This document shows positions 11,542 through 23,488 of a DNA stretch of 59,050 nt, piece after piece. The notes below the pieces were generated by a model. It was not told where the DNA came from, did not search any database, and was given only the letters and a program-made list of their open reading frames with translations. Source of the DNA: Nephromyces sp. MM_2019 (lineage: Eukaryota > Apicomplexa > Aconoidasida > Nephromycida); contig JADHZB010000946.1 of NCBI GenBank assembly GCA_015657535.1, positions 7,837-66,886 on the forward strand. Reading direction: 5' to 3'. The translations under genes and the position numbers were made by a program. Numbering within the stretch: the first letter of the stretch is position 1; each line of letters opens with the position of its first letter.

Positions 11542-12743
11542 TTTGGAGAAAATGAATCAAGTGGTGAATAAGGTAATAATGTGGTTAGGAGGATTCGTAA
11601 TGCGTCTAACACTTTGGTACTCAGCATATCTTAAAATAAAATTTGTTATTTTAACTTCAAGCTCTAATAATCTAGAGATGAAAATATAATTAATAAAAAT
11701 CTAGTGTGTTGTAAATTGTTGTGAATAAATACTTGCTATGTTTAAGTTAAATCATAATAGGTTATTTGATTATAGTATAGTTCGTGCATTCATCTAAGCC
11801 TAATTAACTCTCGTCAAATAAGTTCAAACATTCTTAGCAAGTAATTACTTAGGCTGTGTATACGTTCTTGTAAATTTTAAACCAATTTGAAAATTACAAA
11901 CATGACTAAAAAATATATACTTTATTATAGCATATATATATTTATATAACCATTGATTTGTTTGAGCACACTACCATATTTAAATTTTACTTAAAATTTA
12001 TGTATAGCCTAAAATTTTATTTTTTGTTACTAGGTAAATTTGTGTATAGCTACTGAAGCTGAATGGATGCATAAGCTCATGTTTTGGGTCTAGGATAAAT
12101 TGCTTAGAGTGTATATACACTTTTATAGCTACTCAATGGGTGACAGTTACTCAATCTAAATTGATAAATATAGAGAAAAAGTTTTTATTCAATACCTGCT
12201 TTAATAGCTCGCTCAATATATATATGTGTGTGTATATACACAACTCAATGTATATATATGCAAACATATATGACATTTAATATTTACATAGCAACTGAAG
12301 GCTACATAACCAACAAACCGAAAAAGATGTTTATATACACAACTCACGACTGATGTTAGGTATGTGTAACGATATGTAGAACTATAGGTCTGCCATGAAA
12401 TGAATAATTGTGAACTCTAGTTGATGATTAACCATTGGTTGGGTACATACTTAGTTTCTTGTACAACTTCAATTGGCCTTAATTTCACCGGACGGTTTAT
12501 AACCTAAATATAAAATTCCACCAATTAAGAAATTTTCTTTTTTTCTTGAATAAACTTTTTTTTTAATTTTTTTAAAACCACTAAGAATTTATGAAAGCTT
12601 AAATATTACAATAAAATACTAAAATAGATTTTATAAGTATTTTTTTAAATTCACGTTTTTGGCCTCTTGATTTCTTTACCACAACACGCTTTTGGGGATA
12701 CAGATCTTGAACCAACCCTTTATGTATAAAACATTTAATTAAA
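11542..12743. other. Intergenic region between divergent NOC4 and cytochrome c genes
   Basis: A 1.2-kb AT-rich spacer between the two start codons. It has few TG/CA repeats except short runs near 12221-12245. A T-rich stretch at 12537-12573 lies about 170 bp upstream of the cytochrome c ATG. No further gene or recognisable promoter element is seen. Confidence 0.6.
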
Positions 12744-13575
12744 ATGAGAGAAGAACCAGATGTAGAAGTTATCCCAGGTGATGCTAAGAAAGGAGCCAAA
12801 ATTTTTAAAGGAAAGTGTGCCCAATGCCACACTATTAATGCAGGTTAAACATTATTTAAACCTACAAACAGACTTGTACACACGTGTTCGAATGTAAATA
12901 AAAACATACTAGAAATACCACAACCAATTGACCGCTATCCAATCACAAAAATTGTAGCTTGATATCCACATATCTTACCATCGAGATATATGTTTATAAC
13001 TTACCATACACACTATGAGATATGCTACTAAATTTAATCACTCATCAATCGTCCACTTTTCAGGAGGCGCAACCAAACAAGGACCCAACCTACATGGTTT
13101 TGTAGGGAGACAGTCTGGTCAGGCCACATTTCCTTATTCGGAGGCAAATAAGAACTCGGGTAAGTGTTTTTGATAAAGTAAATGACATTTGGTAGCTCTA
13201 CAATGGTTTTACACATTTTGAAATCTCTACGGCCATCTAATTGACCTATAAAGCTACAATGCTCTTCTGAATTTTCTATTACATCTACACTATAGCTGTG
13301 GTTTACCTTTCTAAATATCTTGTATTCACCAACATAATACCAAAAGTTATACAATCCCTTATTAATTCATTTAATTATACAATTCGATCTCTTCAAAATT
13401 ATATCTCTACAATTATTTGAATATAGGAATTATATGGTCTGACAAACATCTTTGGGAATATCTCAAGAATCCAAAGACATATATACCTGGTACAAAGATG
13501 GTTTTTGCCGGTATCAAGAAGGATCAAGAAAGAGCCGACTTGATTGCCTACCTTGTCAAAGCATCCGAATCCTAA
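12744..13575 (+). CDS. CYC: Cytochrome c
   Basis: Three exons, 12744-12843, 13064-13159 and 13427-13575, joined in phase 1 both times. They encode 114 residues, the usual length for the family. The haem-attachment motif CAQCH is at residues 25-29 ([12 protein letters not shown]). It is followed by [21 protein letters not shown], the [12 protein letters not shown] helix, and [11 protein letters not shown] with the axial methionine at residue 90. The C-terminal helix [14 protein letters not shown] is intact. The protein carries electrons between complex III and complex IV in the mitochondrial intermembrane space. The first donor is GTTAAA and the second GTAAGT; acceptors are TTTTCAG and ATATAG. 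All key residues are present and the introns are short with few repeats. The wording is closest to apicomplexan and chromerid cytochromes c, a useful clue to the organism. Confidence 0.97.
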
Positions 13576-14409
13576 AGAATAATATCACAACACTTACACA
13601 ACCAACCACATAAAACTTTCCGAACCATTTAACTGCTATTAAATTTTAACCTCATTTTCATGTTGGGGAATTTTGCATAAATTTGAATACACAATAATCG
13701 AAATTATCCTCCTTCCTAAATATTATCATTATTTTCATATATTAGTGAAACTATTTTACATAATATTTACAAAAAATTATTTAATTCTTAACATTTTTGA
13801 ATATTTTTTCAATTATAACTTCCTTGTCGCTTTCAAGTTTATCTAAAATTCTATTATACAAATAAGCATATCATATTCTCTATATATATTATAATTAGTA
13901 AATCTTACCATCAGCACTCACTGAGAAATATTATATTTCATATTTGATGATACATTTATTAATATGACTAGAGCATGCAATAAACCAGCGCTATTTCCCT
14001 ATCAATTCGATATTAAAATTTTGAGTTTATATTGAAAACATAATTAATAAAACAATTGGTATAACTACATTAAATTTGGAACTTAAATATAATTAGAAAT
14101 ATACAACTTTTATTCATTGCGATTTGTCCAATTCATGAATGGAGGGGGGATTGTTTTTTGCTTTCTGAAAAATAATAAATTTGGAAAAAAATACATTAAG
14201 GGTGCTAGTACGAGCTCATGTACATGTGTGTGTGTGTTTTAGAGGAGAGGTGTATTTGTGTTTTTATGTTCATGTAAAATGGTAACTATTGTATATGCTG
14301 AAGCGACAGCAATTTATCTTGAGCTTTTCTTAGCTATATATGGATAATGTTTTTATTAGTGTACATAAATTAATATAACTATAAATTAATGAACATGTGA
14401 AACATTTGA
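13576..14409. other. Convergent intergenic spacer
   Basis: 834 bp of AT-rich DNA between the stop of cytochrome c and the stop of the membrane-protein gene. It contains a short (TG)n run near 14224-14238. No gene is seen. Confidence 0.6.
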
Positions 14410-17400
14410 TTACTTTGAAGATGATTCTTCATCGTTAGAATCATACAGGTTATTGTCAGGTTCACCCGTAAATTCACTTTTCCTGTAAGTGCACACATGC
14501 AAATGAAATGTTTTTATATACTTGTACACACTAGAATTTGGTATTGTTATTACATATGTGTGTGAAAAGTAGGTCTAAACTAAACCATAATGAAAGTTTA
14601 CAAAGAAAGTCATAATAATTTACAAAGAGTGAGTAATGTAGGGATGTGTAAATACCTTCCTTCATAGAGCCCACGTCTTATGTAGCGTTGGTTAACTTTG
14701 ATTGAGCGTGTGATTGGTAGGAAACCCAAGGCTAGCCCAAAGAATCCGCCAATGGCCATCCCCACTATAATACAATAAAATGAAAATTAAAATATTAAGT
14801 AAATAGTGTGTAGGGTGCTAAGGTATATATAGGGAGTTTAGAGTCGGTGGGGTTGTATATAGTGGGGTGACACTAATTAAGAAATAAAATTTTCAAGTAG
14901 AGTGTGTTAATGTGTGTGAATTTTGTAGTTTCTATAAAATAAAACCGGGGCTATCTTTGGATGTAAGAAGTGTATATGCAAGTCGTATCTAATCTCATTA
15001 TTTGGTTAGGTTTTTTAAGTGATTCAATTGAACATGTTTGATATTGGTCTAAATTTGTAATATCTAAAGATGACATGGGCGGTAATTAAAATATTATGAT
15101 GTGTGTTAAATTATGTATATACAAGGGTGCAAACAGATTTATACATTTCAACGATTAGATGTGTGAATTAGTTAGTATTTTGATTATTGAGCATAGGTAT
15201 CCATTAGGATTAATTCATGTGTGCAAACGTGATTCAATATAATGAGGCAATAATAATAAATATACATATTTCGGACTAGGAAAAGAAATTGCCAATTGTG
15301 TGAGTAGTATAGTGTTAAAAGAATTAATAAAACTTAAAAAGATTGGGGAAAAAACATCACAAAAGGTATAAATGTGTAGAAAAGAATCTCGCCTACCTCC
15401 TCCAGCCGTTAGAGACCACTGAATAACTAAACCAATGCCTGCACCCATGGAAATACCACCGAAAAAACCAACAATTGCACCTCTAATAAGTTTACACACA
15501 CACAATAAATTTTTAGAGCTAAATTGTCAATAGAGGATTATGTGGTGGGTTGTTATACATGATTCAAAGAAAGGTGTGATAAGAAATAATATGTGAGTTG
15601 TTCAAGTATTATTTCTAGATATAAATACTTTATTTGTAGTTATAAAAATACACACATTCTCTAAATTTACCTATTTCCCAAGAGTATGAGGGCTAAATCA
15701 AAATTAGCTACACCACCAACAAATAACATTGTCAAGCTGATTGACTTGGTCAAAAAATAACACAAGAATCCCGCCAACAATATTGCTGTAAATGTTATAC
15801 ATATGTTGGTAATATATATATGAGCATACACACGCATACTCACATACATATACACACAGAATACACACATAAACACGCAAGTATACATATAAAAACGCAA
15901 GTATACACATAAAAACGCAAGTATACACATAAACACGCAAGTATACACATACATACAAAGACGTGCACATTATACAGATGTGGTATCTGCGGTAAGTCAA
16001 CTGTATTTAGGACCAGTTGCTAAGTTACATTTGTAATTACACAAGATTATAAAAATGTCAAGAGATTCTGTGTGTAAGCTTAGGTTACCTATTGAAATGG
16101 TTATAATGAGGAAACGGCCACCACCCTCCCAAAATTTGTAAGAATAAATTCCCTAACAATTATAGCATGTGTGTTGTTAATATGTATCTCATATTTATTT
16201 TATCTGGTGTATATAAGCTATAATTTTCAAGGTGTGTAACACAAAGAAGTGTGTGAGATAAAAAGTATATGATGTGTGTAAATGTCATAAGCTAGTATAT
16301 ATATATGAGATGTGTTTACGTATGTGTACATACCCCTGAAAACAAGCTTAAACAGCCCATGATTGTATAAGAGGCCAGAGTTAATTCACCCAATAAAGCT
16401 ATAAGTGTTATAAGTATGACTGGCCAACAGTGAGGCCCATTGAAACAGCTCTTGTGAAGCTGATATGGCAAGTGTATATGTATATTTAAATCATAGCAAA
16501 ATGTTGTGGTGTGTAAGATCAATAGTAAATAGCTTTAAGTAAAAGGTGCTTCAGTGAGGGCTATGTGTAAACGTAAGCACACACCAGAATAAGCATAAGT
16601 TAAGCACAGACATGTATTAAAATATACATTTAAGAATCATGTAAATTAAGTACACTCATTTATTCAAAATATACATAGAGAAGTCACATATTTTAACCAA
16701 ATCTACACAATTACACACATACAACAAGAATTGCACCAATATATAGTCATGTACATTCACACACACACATAGTCAAACTTTACCTGTTCAGTAGTTATCT
16801 CTTCCTTACTTGCATCGGGAATGTTAGAATATTTGTCTAATTCCTGTGTGTTGCTCAAATTGTTATATGCAGGGGCCCCATTGAGAGGATAGACTGTAGA
16901 GGGGAAAATGGAAGGTTGAGAGATTGGGTCAGGAGTGCCCTGGTTGGGGTAAGTGGGGGTAGGGATGGGTGAAGGGCTTATGGGTAGGGGTGTAGTTGGA
17001 TCATGTGATGAAATTTTGTGTGTGTGTGTGTCCTGTAGCAATGATGTTGCCTGATTTTCCTAACAATCAAATGGGTATAAAAACATATGTAAAATGTGTA
17101 TAGTCTATCTTGTGCTAGGTTTACATAATTCTGCATTGAGTGTTGGATGTATACGTGTTTATGGTATGTATGTTTATATATATACGATCTATATACATGG
17201 CATGAGTGTATTGTATATATAGATGATCCTGTGATCTATATCTTTGTGGGGGTAATGGTGGTGTATAGACGCATGTTTGTTTTGTTGTATAGATGTCAGT
17301 GTGCATGTAATGTATTGAGAAATTGGTGTGCTTGCTATGCATTGAGAAGTGTGTTTGCGTTTGATTTGTAGAAATATGTGCATTTGTGTGCGGGTGAATG

Positions 17401-19030
17401 TGTATATATGTGTTATGTTAGGGTTTATATAGATAATTTTTCATGTTGGGGTAATATTATGTATAATTTACCGATTCAAAATTGTTAGGGCTGTATAATG
17501 AGGTAGGGTCTGAAAAATAAGGGTATAAAGGATATAGAATGTGTTGTCATATTTAGTATATGTAGATATATATATATATACTAAACTGTGTCTATACATA
17601 TTAATGTGTTTATCAAGCTTATTTAGAATTAACTACAATTATCCATATATTCGTATTTAGGATTAATAAATGCATTTTTATAGGGATGATGCGGATACTT
17701 TACTATTACAATTTTGTTATGTATAATAGGCAAGGTTCTGGTAGACATGTATATGTATGAGTTTGTGTATCGTATGTATATGCTTAAGTGTTTGTAATGC
17801 ACATATTTGCGCCTGTGCGTGTTGTATTATTGTAGTTCATGTATGTTTCAATGTGTATGCGGTGCATGAATGTAGTTGAGTGTGGGAGTTTGGATTGATA
17901 TATGTGTTAACATCAGTATGGATATCATTGCTACTGCAATTTTAGTCTATATTTATCATTATCCATGTTTGCTTTTGTATGCTATTATATAGCTTTGATG
18001 GCAACAATATATATAATTCTACTTATAATTCGGGCTTAAACTTCTTTATGTGTAAATTAGATAAATGAATTTAATTGAAGACATTTTGTAGAACTGACCT
18101 GAACTAATACAAACTTTGTGACACTTGGGCTGGGTGCCTTTGGTGTTTGTGTTTTTATTATCAACAAAGTAAGAAAATGAAAAGAGGGGTCTCCTTTGAT
18201 AATGAGTACCACCTGATTTTATATATCTTTCTCCAAAAAATTCAAAACAAGGCCGTGTGTTTTTGTTTTTCGAAATTATTGGAAAATTACGGGTGTGTTT
18301 GACTGAGCTACACGCATCTCTGATTTGATTGCATTGTTCGAAATCACACATGTTAAATGTCGCATTGTCTTGATCCTACAAATCCATGCATAGTTAGATA
18401 TATATTCAAAAAATTTTATCTACACACATATTAAAACTAATCATCCAACATGAGTAGTCATATGCACCCACCCAACTTAAACGCACATATCTTAATAGAT
18501 GTATGTATATACATGCATTGCATAAAGTAGACCTCAATTATACATGGATATACGCATCCTAGACTACACATACACATACACATACTAAAATGCACATTCA
18601 TGCATACATTTAATGCACAGGCGTACACACACACAAAAGTGAATGCAAATACATGCTCAACAACTAATGCACACATACACCTAATGTAACAAAATCATAT
18701 TGCCTACATGCATTAACTTACCGACTCAACATCACTTGAAAATTTACAAAAGAGGTCAAAAATGATGGTCTTACATGTGAGAGGTAAATGCAAACCTTCA
18801 AGTAAACTGATTTCTGAACAACTCGAGCAGTTACCTTCTTCGTGATTTTCTGTGTGTTCATGCTCTAATTGATTAGGTTCACTAGTGTGTGCGTGTATTT
18901 GTGAGTCTGTTTGTGTGTTTTTATTTATAGATTCCCTTAATTTTATACTTGTTTTATGCTCAGAAGGATGTACATAGGTATTTGTGGCTAGATACACCAA
19001 AATTAACGAGATAATAAATGGGTAACCCAT
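14410..19030 (-). CDS. Signal-peptide, cysteine-containing multi-pass membrane protein
   Basis: Ten exons: 18722-19030, 18099-18375, 17472-17509, 16784-17059, 16334-16459, 16089-16152, 15671-15785, 15397-15482, 14656-14764, 14410-14482. Phases agree throughout (0, 1, 0, 0, 0, 1, 2, 1, 2), giving 490 residues. The N-terminus is a signal peptide (MGYPFIISLILVYLA). A Cys-bearing ectodomain follows to about residue 195 (CSSCS, CDFEQC, KCHKVC), then a Pro/Ser/Thr-rich linker. About five hydrophobic segments lie in the last 190 residues, several glycine-rich (GAIVGFFGGISMGAGIGLV; VGMAIGGFFGLALGF). The tail is acidic (NDEESSSK). The membrane part loosely recalls TMEM198/TM7SF3-type (DUF4203) proteins; this is a guess from pattern. 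It probably sits in the plasma or an endomembrane with the Cys region outside the cytosol. The exon model is well supported; the function is unknown. Confidence 0.75.
15884..15960. repeat. 18-19-bp CA-rich minisatellite
   Basis: Four or five copies of AAAACGCAAGTATACACAT, inside the intron 15786-16088 of the membrane-protein gene. Confidence 0.75.
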
Positions 19031-22000
19031 TTTTACATCTCTAGAAACATATATAAGTTTGAAGTTTTGTTATTGAGTTTGTACCTATTTGCGTATGTAT
19101 TAATGTGTATTTCTGAAATTTCTAGTTGTGTGAATATAATTTGGGACTTCTAGGTATGTGTGCTTTTTAGAAATTTCTAGCTGTGCTTATATATCAAGAA
19201 TTTCTAGTTGTATGTTGGTCATAGATTGGTTTGTTACTTAATTTTAAATTTTTATGTTTGTAATATGTAATAGGTGAGTTTTGTCCAAGATTGAGTAAAT
19301 ACAATTTGTGTGGATGTTTAAATGGGTAAACTGAAACAGGGAATGAAATTAAATATTATATATAAATTATTTTATATATAAGCCATATATATATAATTGT
19401 AATTTCGTAAGAGATATGCAGATTCAAAATTTGTTAAGAATAAAATGAAAGCATGGATATAAACTAAGTAAAAAAGTTTTTTAGGCATATATATTTGATA
19501 CACTTATAAACATACAGTCATACAAAACCCACCCACACACACATAAACATCCAAACATAGCATATCTGAATATATATATAGCTTACGGGTATAATTTGAT
19601 TGAAATATGACTGAATAGCACCAAATTATTTGATAAACAATTTTTAAAAACAATTTAAAATCATTAAAATTTACATAGAAAATTCAATACAATAAATAAA
19701 ACTTTTCAACCTTAAACAAGCAGTGTTGATAATTTATTCATACAGTGATCAAATTTGACATTGGAGGATACGCTGAAATAGGTATATTATTACATGAAAC
19801 CATCATCTTGCAATATTATTGTGTATCTAGCATGTAAGTATTGGTTTATAAATTCAATATTTAGCCGTTTGTTTGTGTGACATGTATGTGTACATGTAAG
19901 ATATGTAATAGTTGGGTACAATATTTTTGTAATACACAATGCTGTATAATCATATCTTCAAGTAATTTGTGTTATGTTTGTGATGCTTTTGCTTTAAATA
20001 ATTAAACTTGTTTGGTTTTTTTTTTAAAATAATTGTAAATTCTTCAACATTAAATGTGTACAAAAGTATTAGCGAAGCTTTAGAAGTCTAAAATTATAAA
20101 TAACAAATTGTGTATGTAATTTGTAAATATTTGAATAAAAATAACCACAAAATTTATATCTTCGTTTTGAATGAGTGTGATATAAAATTAATTTTATCAA
20201 ATTTTATGAAGCGTAGATAGTTTTTGTAGTATATATATTTCATAGTAGCCTGTTTCGATTAGATCAACAGTTTCTTATTATTAATGCATTTTTAAGACTT
20301 ACATACTAGTAAATTTAGTGGATTTTTTTAGTTACACACAAACACAAGTGAATAAAAATTAAAACGCTTAGCGCTAAAAATTACTAGTATGATTTCATGC
20401 TTGAGTAAGTGTGTAAAAATTTATACAAGATAATGGATGTGCATTATATTTACATGTATAAATACAAATAGATATATATCAGAATATATATATATATATA
20501 TATGTATGGTTATGTATGTGATTGTTTATACCCATCTGTATATGAATATATGTTAATGATTGAATAAATATCAATGAGTGCATTTTTGTATACACGCATA
20601 TTCACACACAGGTGTATGTGTTGATGGAGTGTTATTTAAATTATCCTTTTCTTAAACATTTATTTATATAATTTACATAATGTTTTGAAATTTATTTTTC
20701 TATGCAAATACATATTGGTTACACATTTATTTTTTTAATTCTCAAATTCAAACAAATAAAGTAATTAATCTACACTCGAAACATTATTTGGAAATATATA
20801 TTTTTTTGAGTATAGTGTAAATCAATGAGCGACAAAATGATTAACATAAAAAACACACATTAAATATGAATACAAATACCCAAGCATATTTACATGTACT
20901 CTCATACACACATTTATGTTTGATAATATGAGCTTAAAATCTGCAACTGCTCTAATTAGTTTCTCAATAAACTAGTGTTGTAAAGATAATGAAAATGCCA
21001 CCAAGGCATACACTCACCTGAACTGCTATCTAATATACCTACAAACATTTCCTAAATTAATCAATACCCTTATAAATCCTACACCTAAAACACACATACA
21101 CTACTATCTTACACAACTAAAACACATTCCTATTTTACAAGCACACTCGCACAGTTTTGTAAATAATTTATAGATAGCTCTAGCTGATACTCACAAGTGC
21201 TATATGTTATATCTCTAAATTATTCAGTACTTGAGGAAAAGTGAACGGACTGCTTATTATATTAGTTCACACATACACATATATACACACTTACTGAAAG
21301 TTTATAAATTGTAAAAAAAATAGCAAATTTCCCCTACAAAATTGTATGTATATATATTTCTATAGTTCTTAAATGTTACAAACATATACCCATTTAATTT
21401 AGTGTTTTAGTTACATAGATTGAATTAGCTAAGCATATATCGAATTTGAAAATAAATATCCCAAGATTGAATTGATAATATCTTGATTTAAGAATAAATA
21501 CACTCTCCAAACAAGCACATGCCATAATATTTACATGTGCTCATACACGCTTATAAATGTACAAACCTATACCCCTATACACACTTTACAAGTTCTAGTA
21601 TACTAATTCAACCTTTGTAAAATCAAAAAATGGTTTAAAGCGTCAAGTGAATATATCTAAGTTTTCTTCGAGTTTTCAACTACTATATTTTAGTCAATCG
21701 TATTTTTATATTAGTCAAATCGAAGCAATTAAAACTCATTTGCTAAGTTAAATTCATTAAAATGGATATAAAATTCAAATACTCTCATTTCATTAATATT
21801 TCTAAAATAAATTTTAAAGTTTAAAATTTGTTATAAATAATGATATATAATTATTTCTGTGAATTAACGTATGTATCTTGAGATGTTTTTACACTTATTT
21901 TAGGCTGTATGTTAGAGAGTAAATTTTCGAAGTGTTATTATATATTTTTATTAATCTTAAACCTGACGCATATTTAGGTTATTTAGAACGAAATTATAGA

Positions 22001-23133
22001 ATATGTGTAATGAATTAAATTGAGTTGGATGATTTATTAATCCATTTTGATTGTAAGATACGATACATATGATTTATGTCTCTCTAATATGTAAATTGTT
22101 TGTAGTTAAGGACATAAGGCTATGTAAACCTGAAAATTAGCCAAAATTATACACATTTTGATCATGAGTTACAAAATTGTGTTCAAAAAAGCTGAACTGA
22201 GATATAATTATGAAATCAATTTTCCATTGAAAGACTTATGTAGGAATATACTGTCAATACTAAAGGCCTTTTATTTTTACTATTTCAGTGACACATATAA
22301 AAGCAAATATGCTTATATATTCGGGCTACAGAGATCAATTATATATTTAGACACACACACAGACACAAATACACAAACAAATGACTTCAAATAAAATTAA
22401 ACATACATGCATATGTGCACACATTTAGTAATAGACATATATATATATATATATATATGCTTATATATATTAGCTTTGGAGCCACTTACGCTTGTAAGTT
22501 CAAAACATAGCAATATTATAGGATTCGGAATACTCATACATAGATATTTGAAGCTTCATGTTCTTATGTATATATATTTACATACTCTAAAAGCAAATAA
22601 CAAGTGTTAGAAAAAACAACTGTTTTCACAAATCAAAAACATAGCCAACTTATTGAATGTAATCCTTCAAATTTGAGTGATGTAGACACATTCCAATAGG
22701 TTTTACACTCGCATAGAATATAAACTTACTAATCTGTGTATGCAGACACTATTGCAAGCGTTACACACTATTAATTTCATATAAATTAAATTTTTAAGAA
22801 AATATTTTTGAAAAAGTTGAATTATTTTAAAAATTCAAAATTTGATGTTCTATAACAAAACTGCACAAAAATTGAATTTTTTAGTAATATCATTTATTGA
22901 AGTCAAAAATAATATTTTATGTGCTTAATTTTATCTCGTTTACATTAGCAGAAATTCAAATAATTTCAAATAAAAATAGTCGCTAATCTGTTCACAAATT
23001 TCAATGTATTTTGTAACTGATAAGTACATCAGTTTCCAAACAGAAACGCGTGTAAGAAAATCAAGCAGTCAAATACTTGTTTCTAAGCTTAGAAACATCT
23101 TGTTAACCTTTCGACTTAAACAAAGGAAACAAG
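19031..23133. other. Long AT-rich intergenic region
   Basis: About 4.1 kb between two divergent start regions. It is AT-rich with short (TA)n runs (20485-20502, 22437-22458). No confident gene is present. A 34-bp segment on the minus strand (21018-21051) is bounded by TTTAG and GTGAGT and reads EMFVGILDSSS, but I could not join it into a gene. An isolated open frame at 22158-22394 looks like chance. The EGF-protein promoter should be near the right end. Confidence 0.5.
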
Positions 23134-23488
23134 GTATGTATGTGGGTTTAATTTCATATGTAGAGTAAAGGTTATAAGTGTGTGCGTGCAATTTTATATT
23201 GTTGTGTGCAAATGTATTCTAGTATTCGTGCAACTTTAAAGGTTTGTGTGTGCAATGGTATGATGTTTGAAAGTGTATAGGTGTGTATAAGGGTGTGGGT
23301 ATTGATTATATATTGAAATTATAAGGGTTTGTGCGTGTACGCTTTATGTTGTTATTTATTAGATTGTATAATAAAGCTAACACTATATTGAAATATGTTT
23401 GTAATGAAATGAATCATATATATATTCACATATAAATCATAACACATTCTCATGCCATATTTATTGTATAATTAACCCTTCAAATCAG
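23134..23488 (+). other. Probable 5'UTR intron of the EGF/PAN gene
   Basis: A consensus donor (AACAAG then GTATGT) at 23134 and an acceptor (CAAATCAG) at 23488, directly before the ATG, bracket a TG-rich segment. The upstream frame beginning with an ATG at about 23004 does not stay open after joining, so the upstream exon is most likely untranslated or carries a uORF. Confidence 0.5.

Noticed and set aside
12599..12832. Minus-strand frame opposite cytochrome c exon 1
   Set aside because: It is a shadow of the coding strand; the plus strand carries the intact CAQCH exon.
17121..17383. Overlapping frames of 64-74 codons on both strands
   Set aside because: They fall within the intron between membrane-protein exons 17472-17509 and 16784-17059 and have no family features.
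22158..22394. 78-codon frame in the 4-kb spacer
   Set aside because: AT-rich codons, a THTDTNTQT tail from a CA repeat, no splice partners and no recognisable domain.
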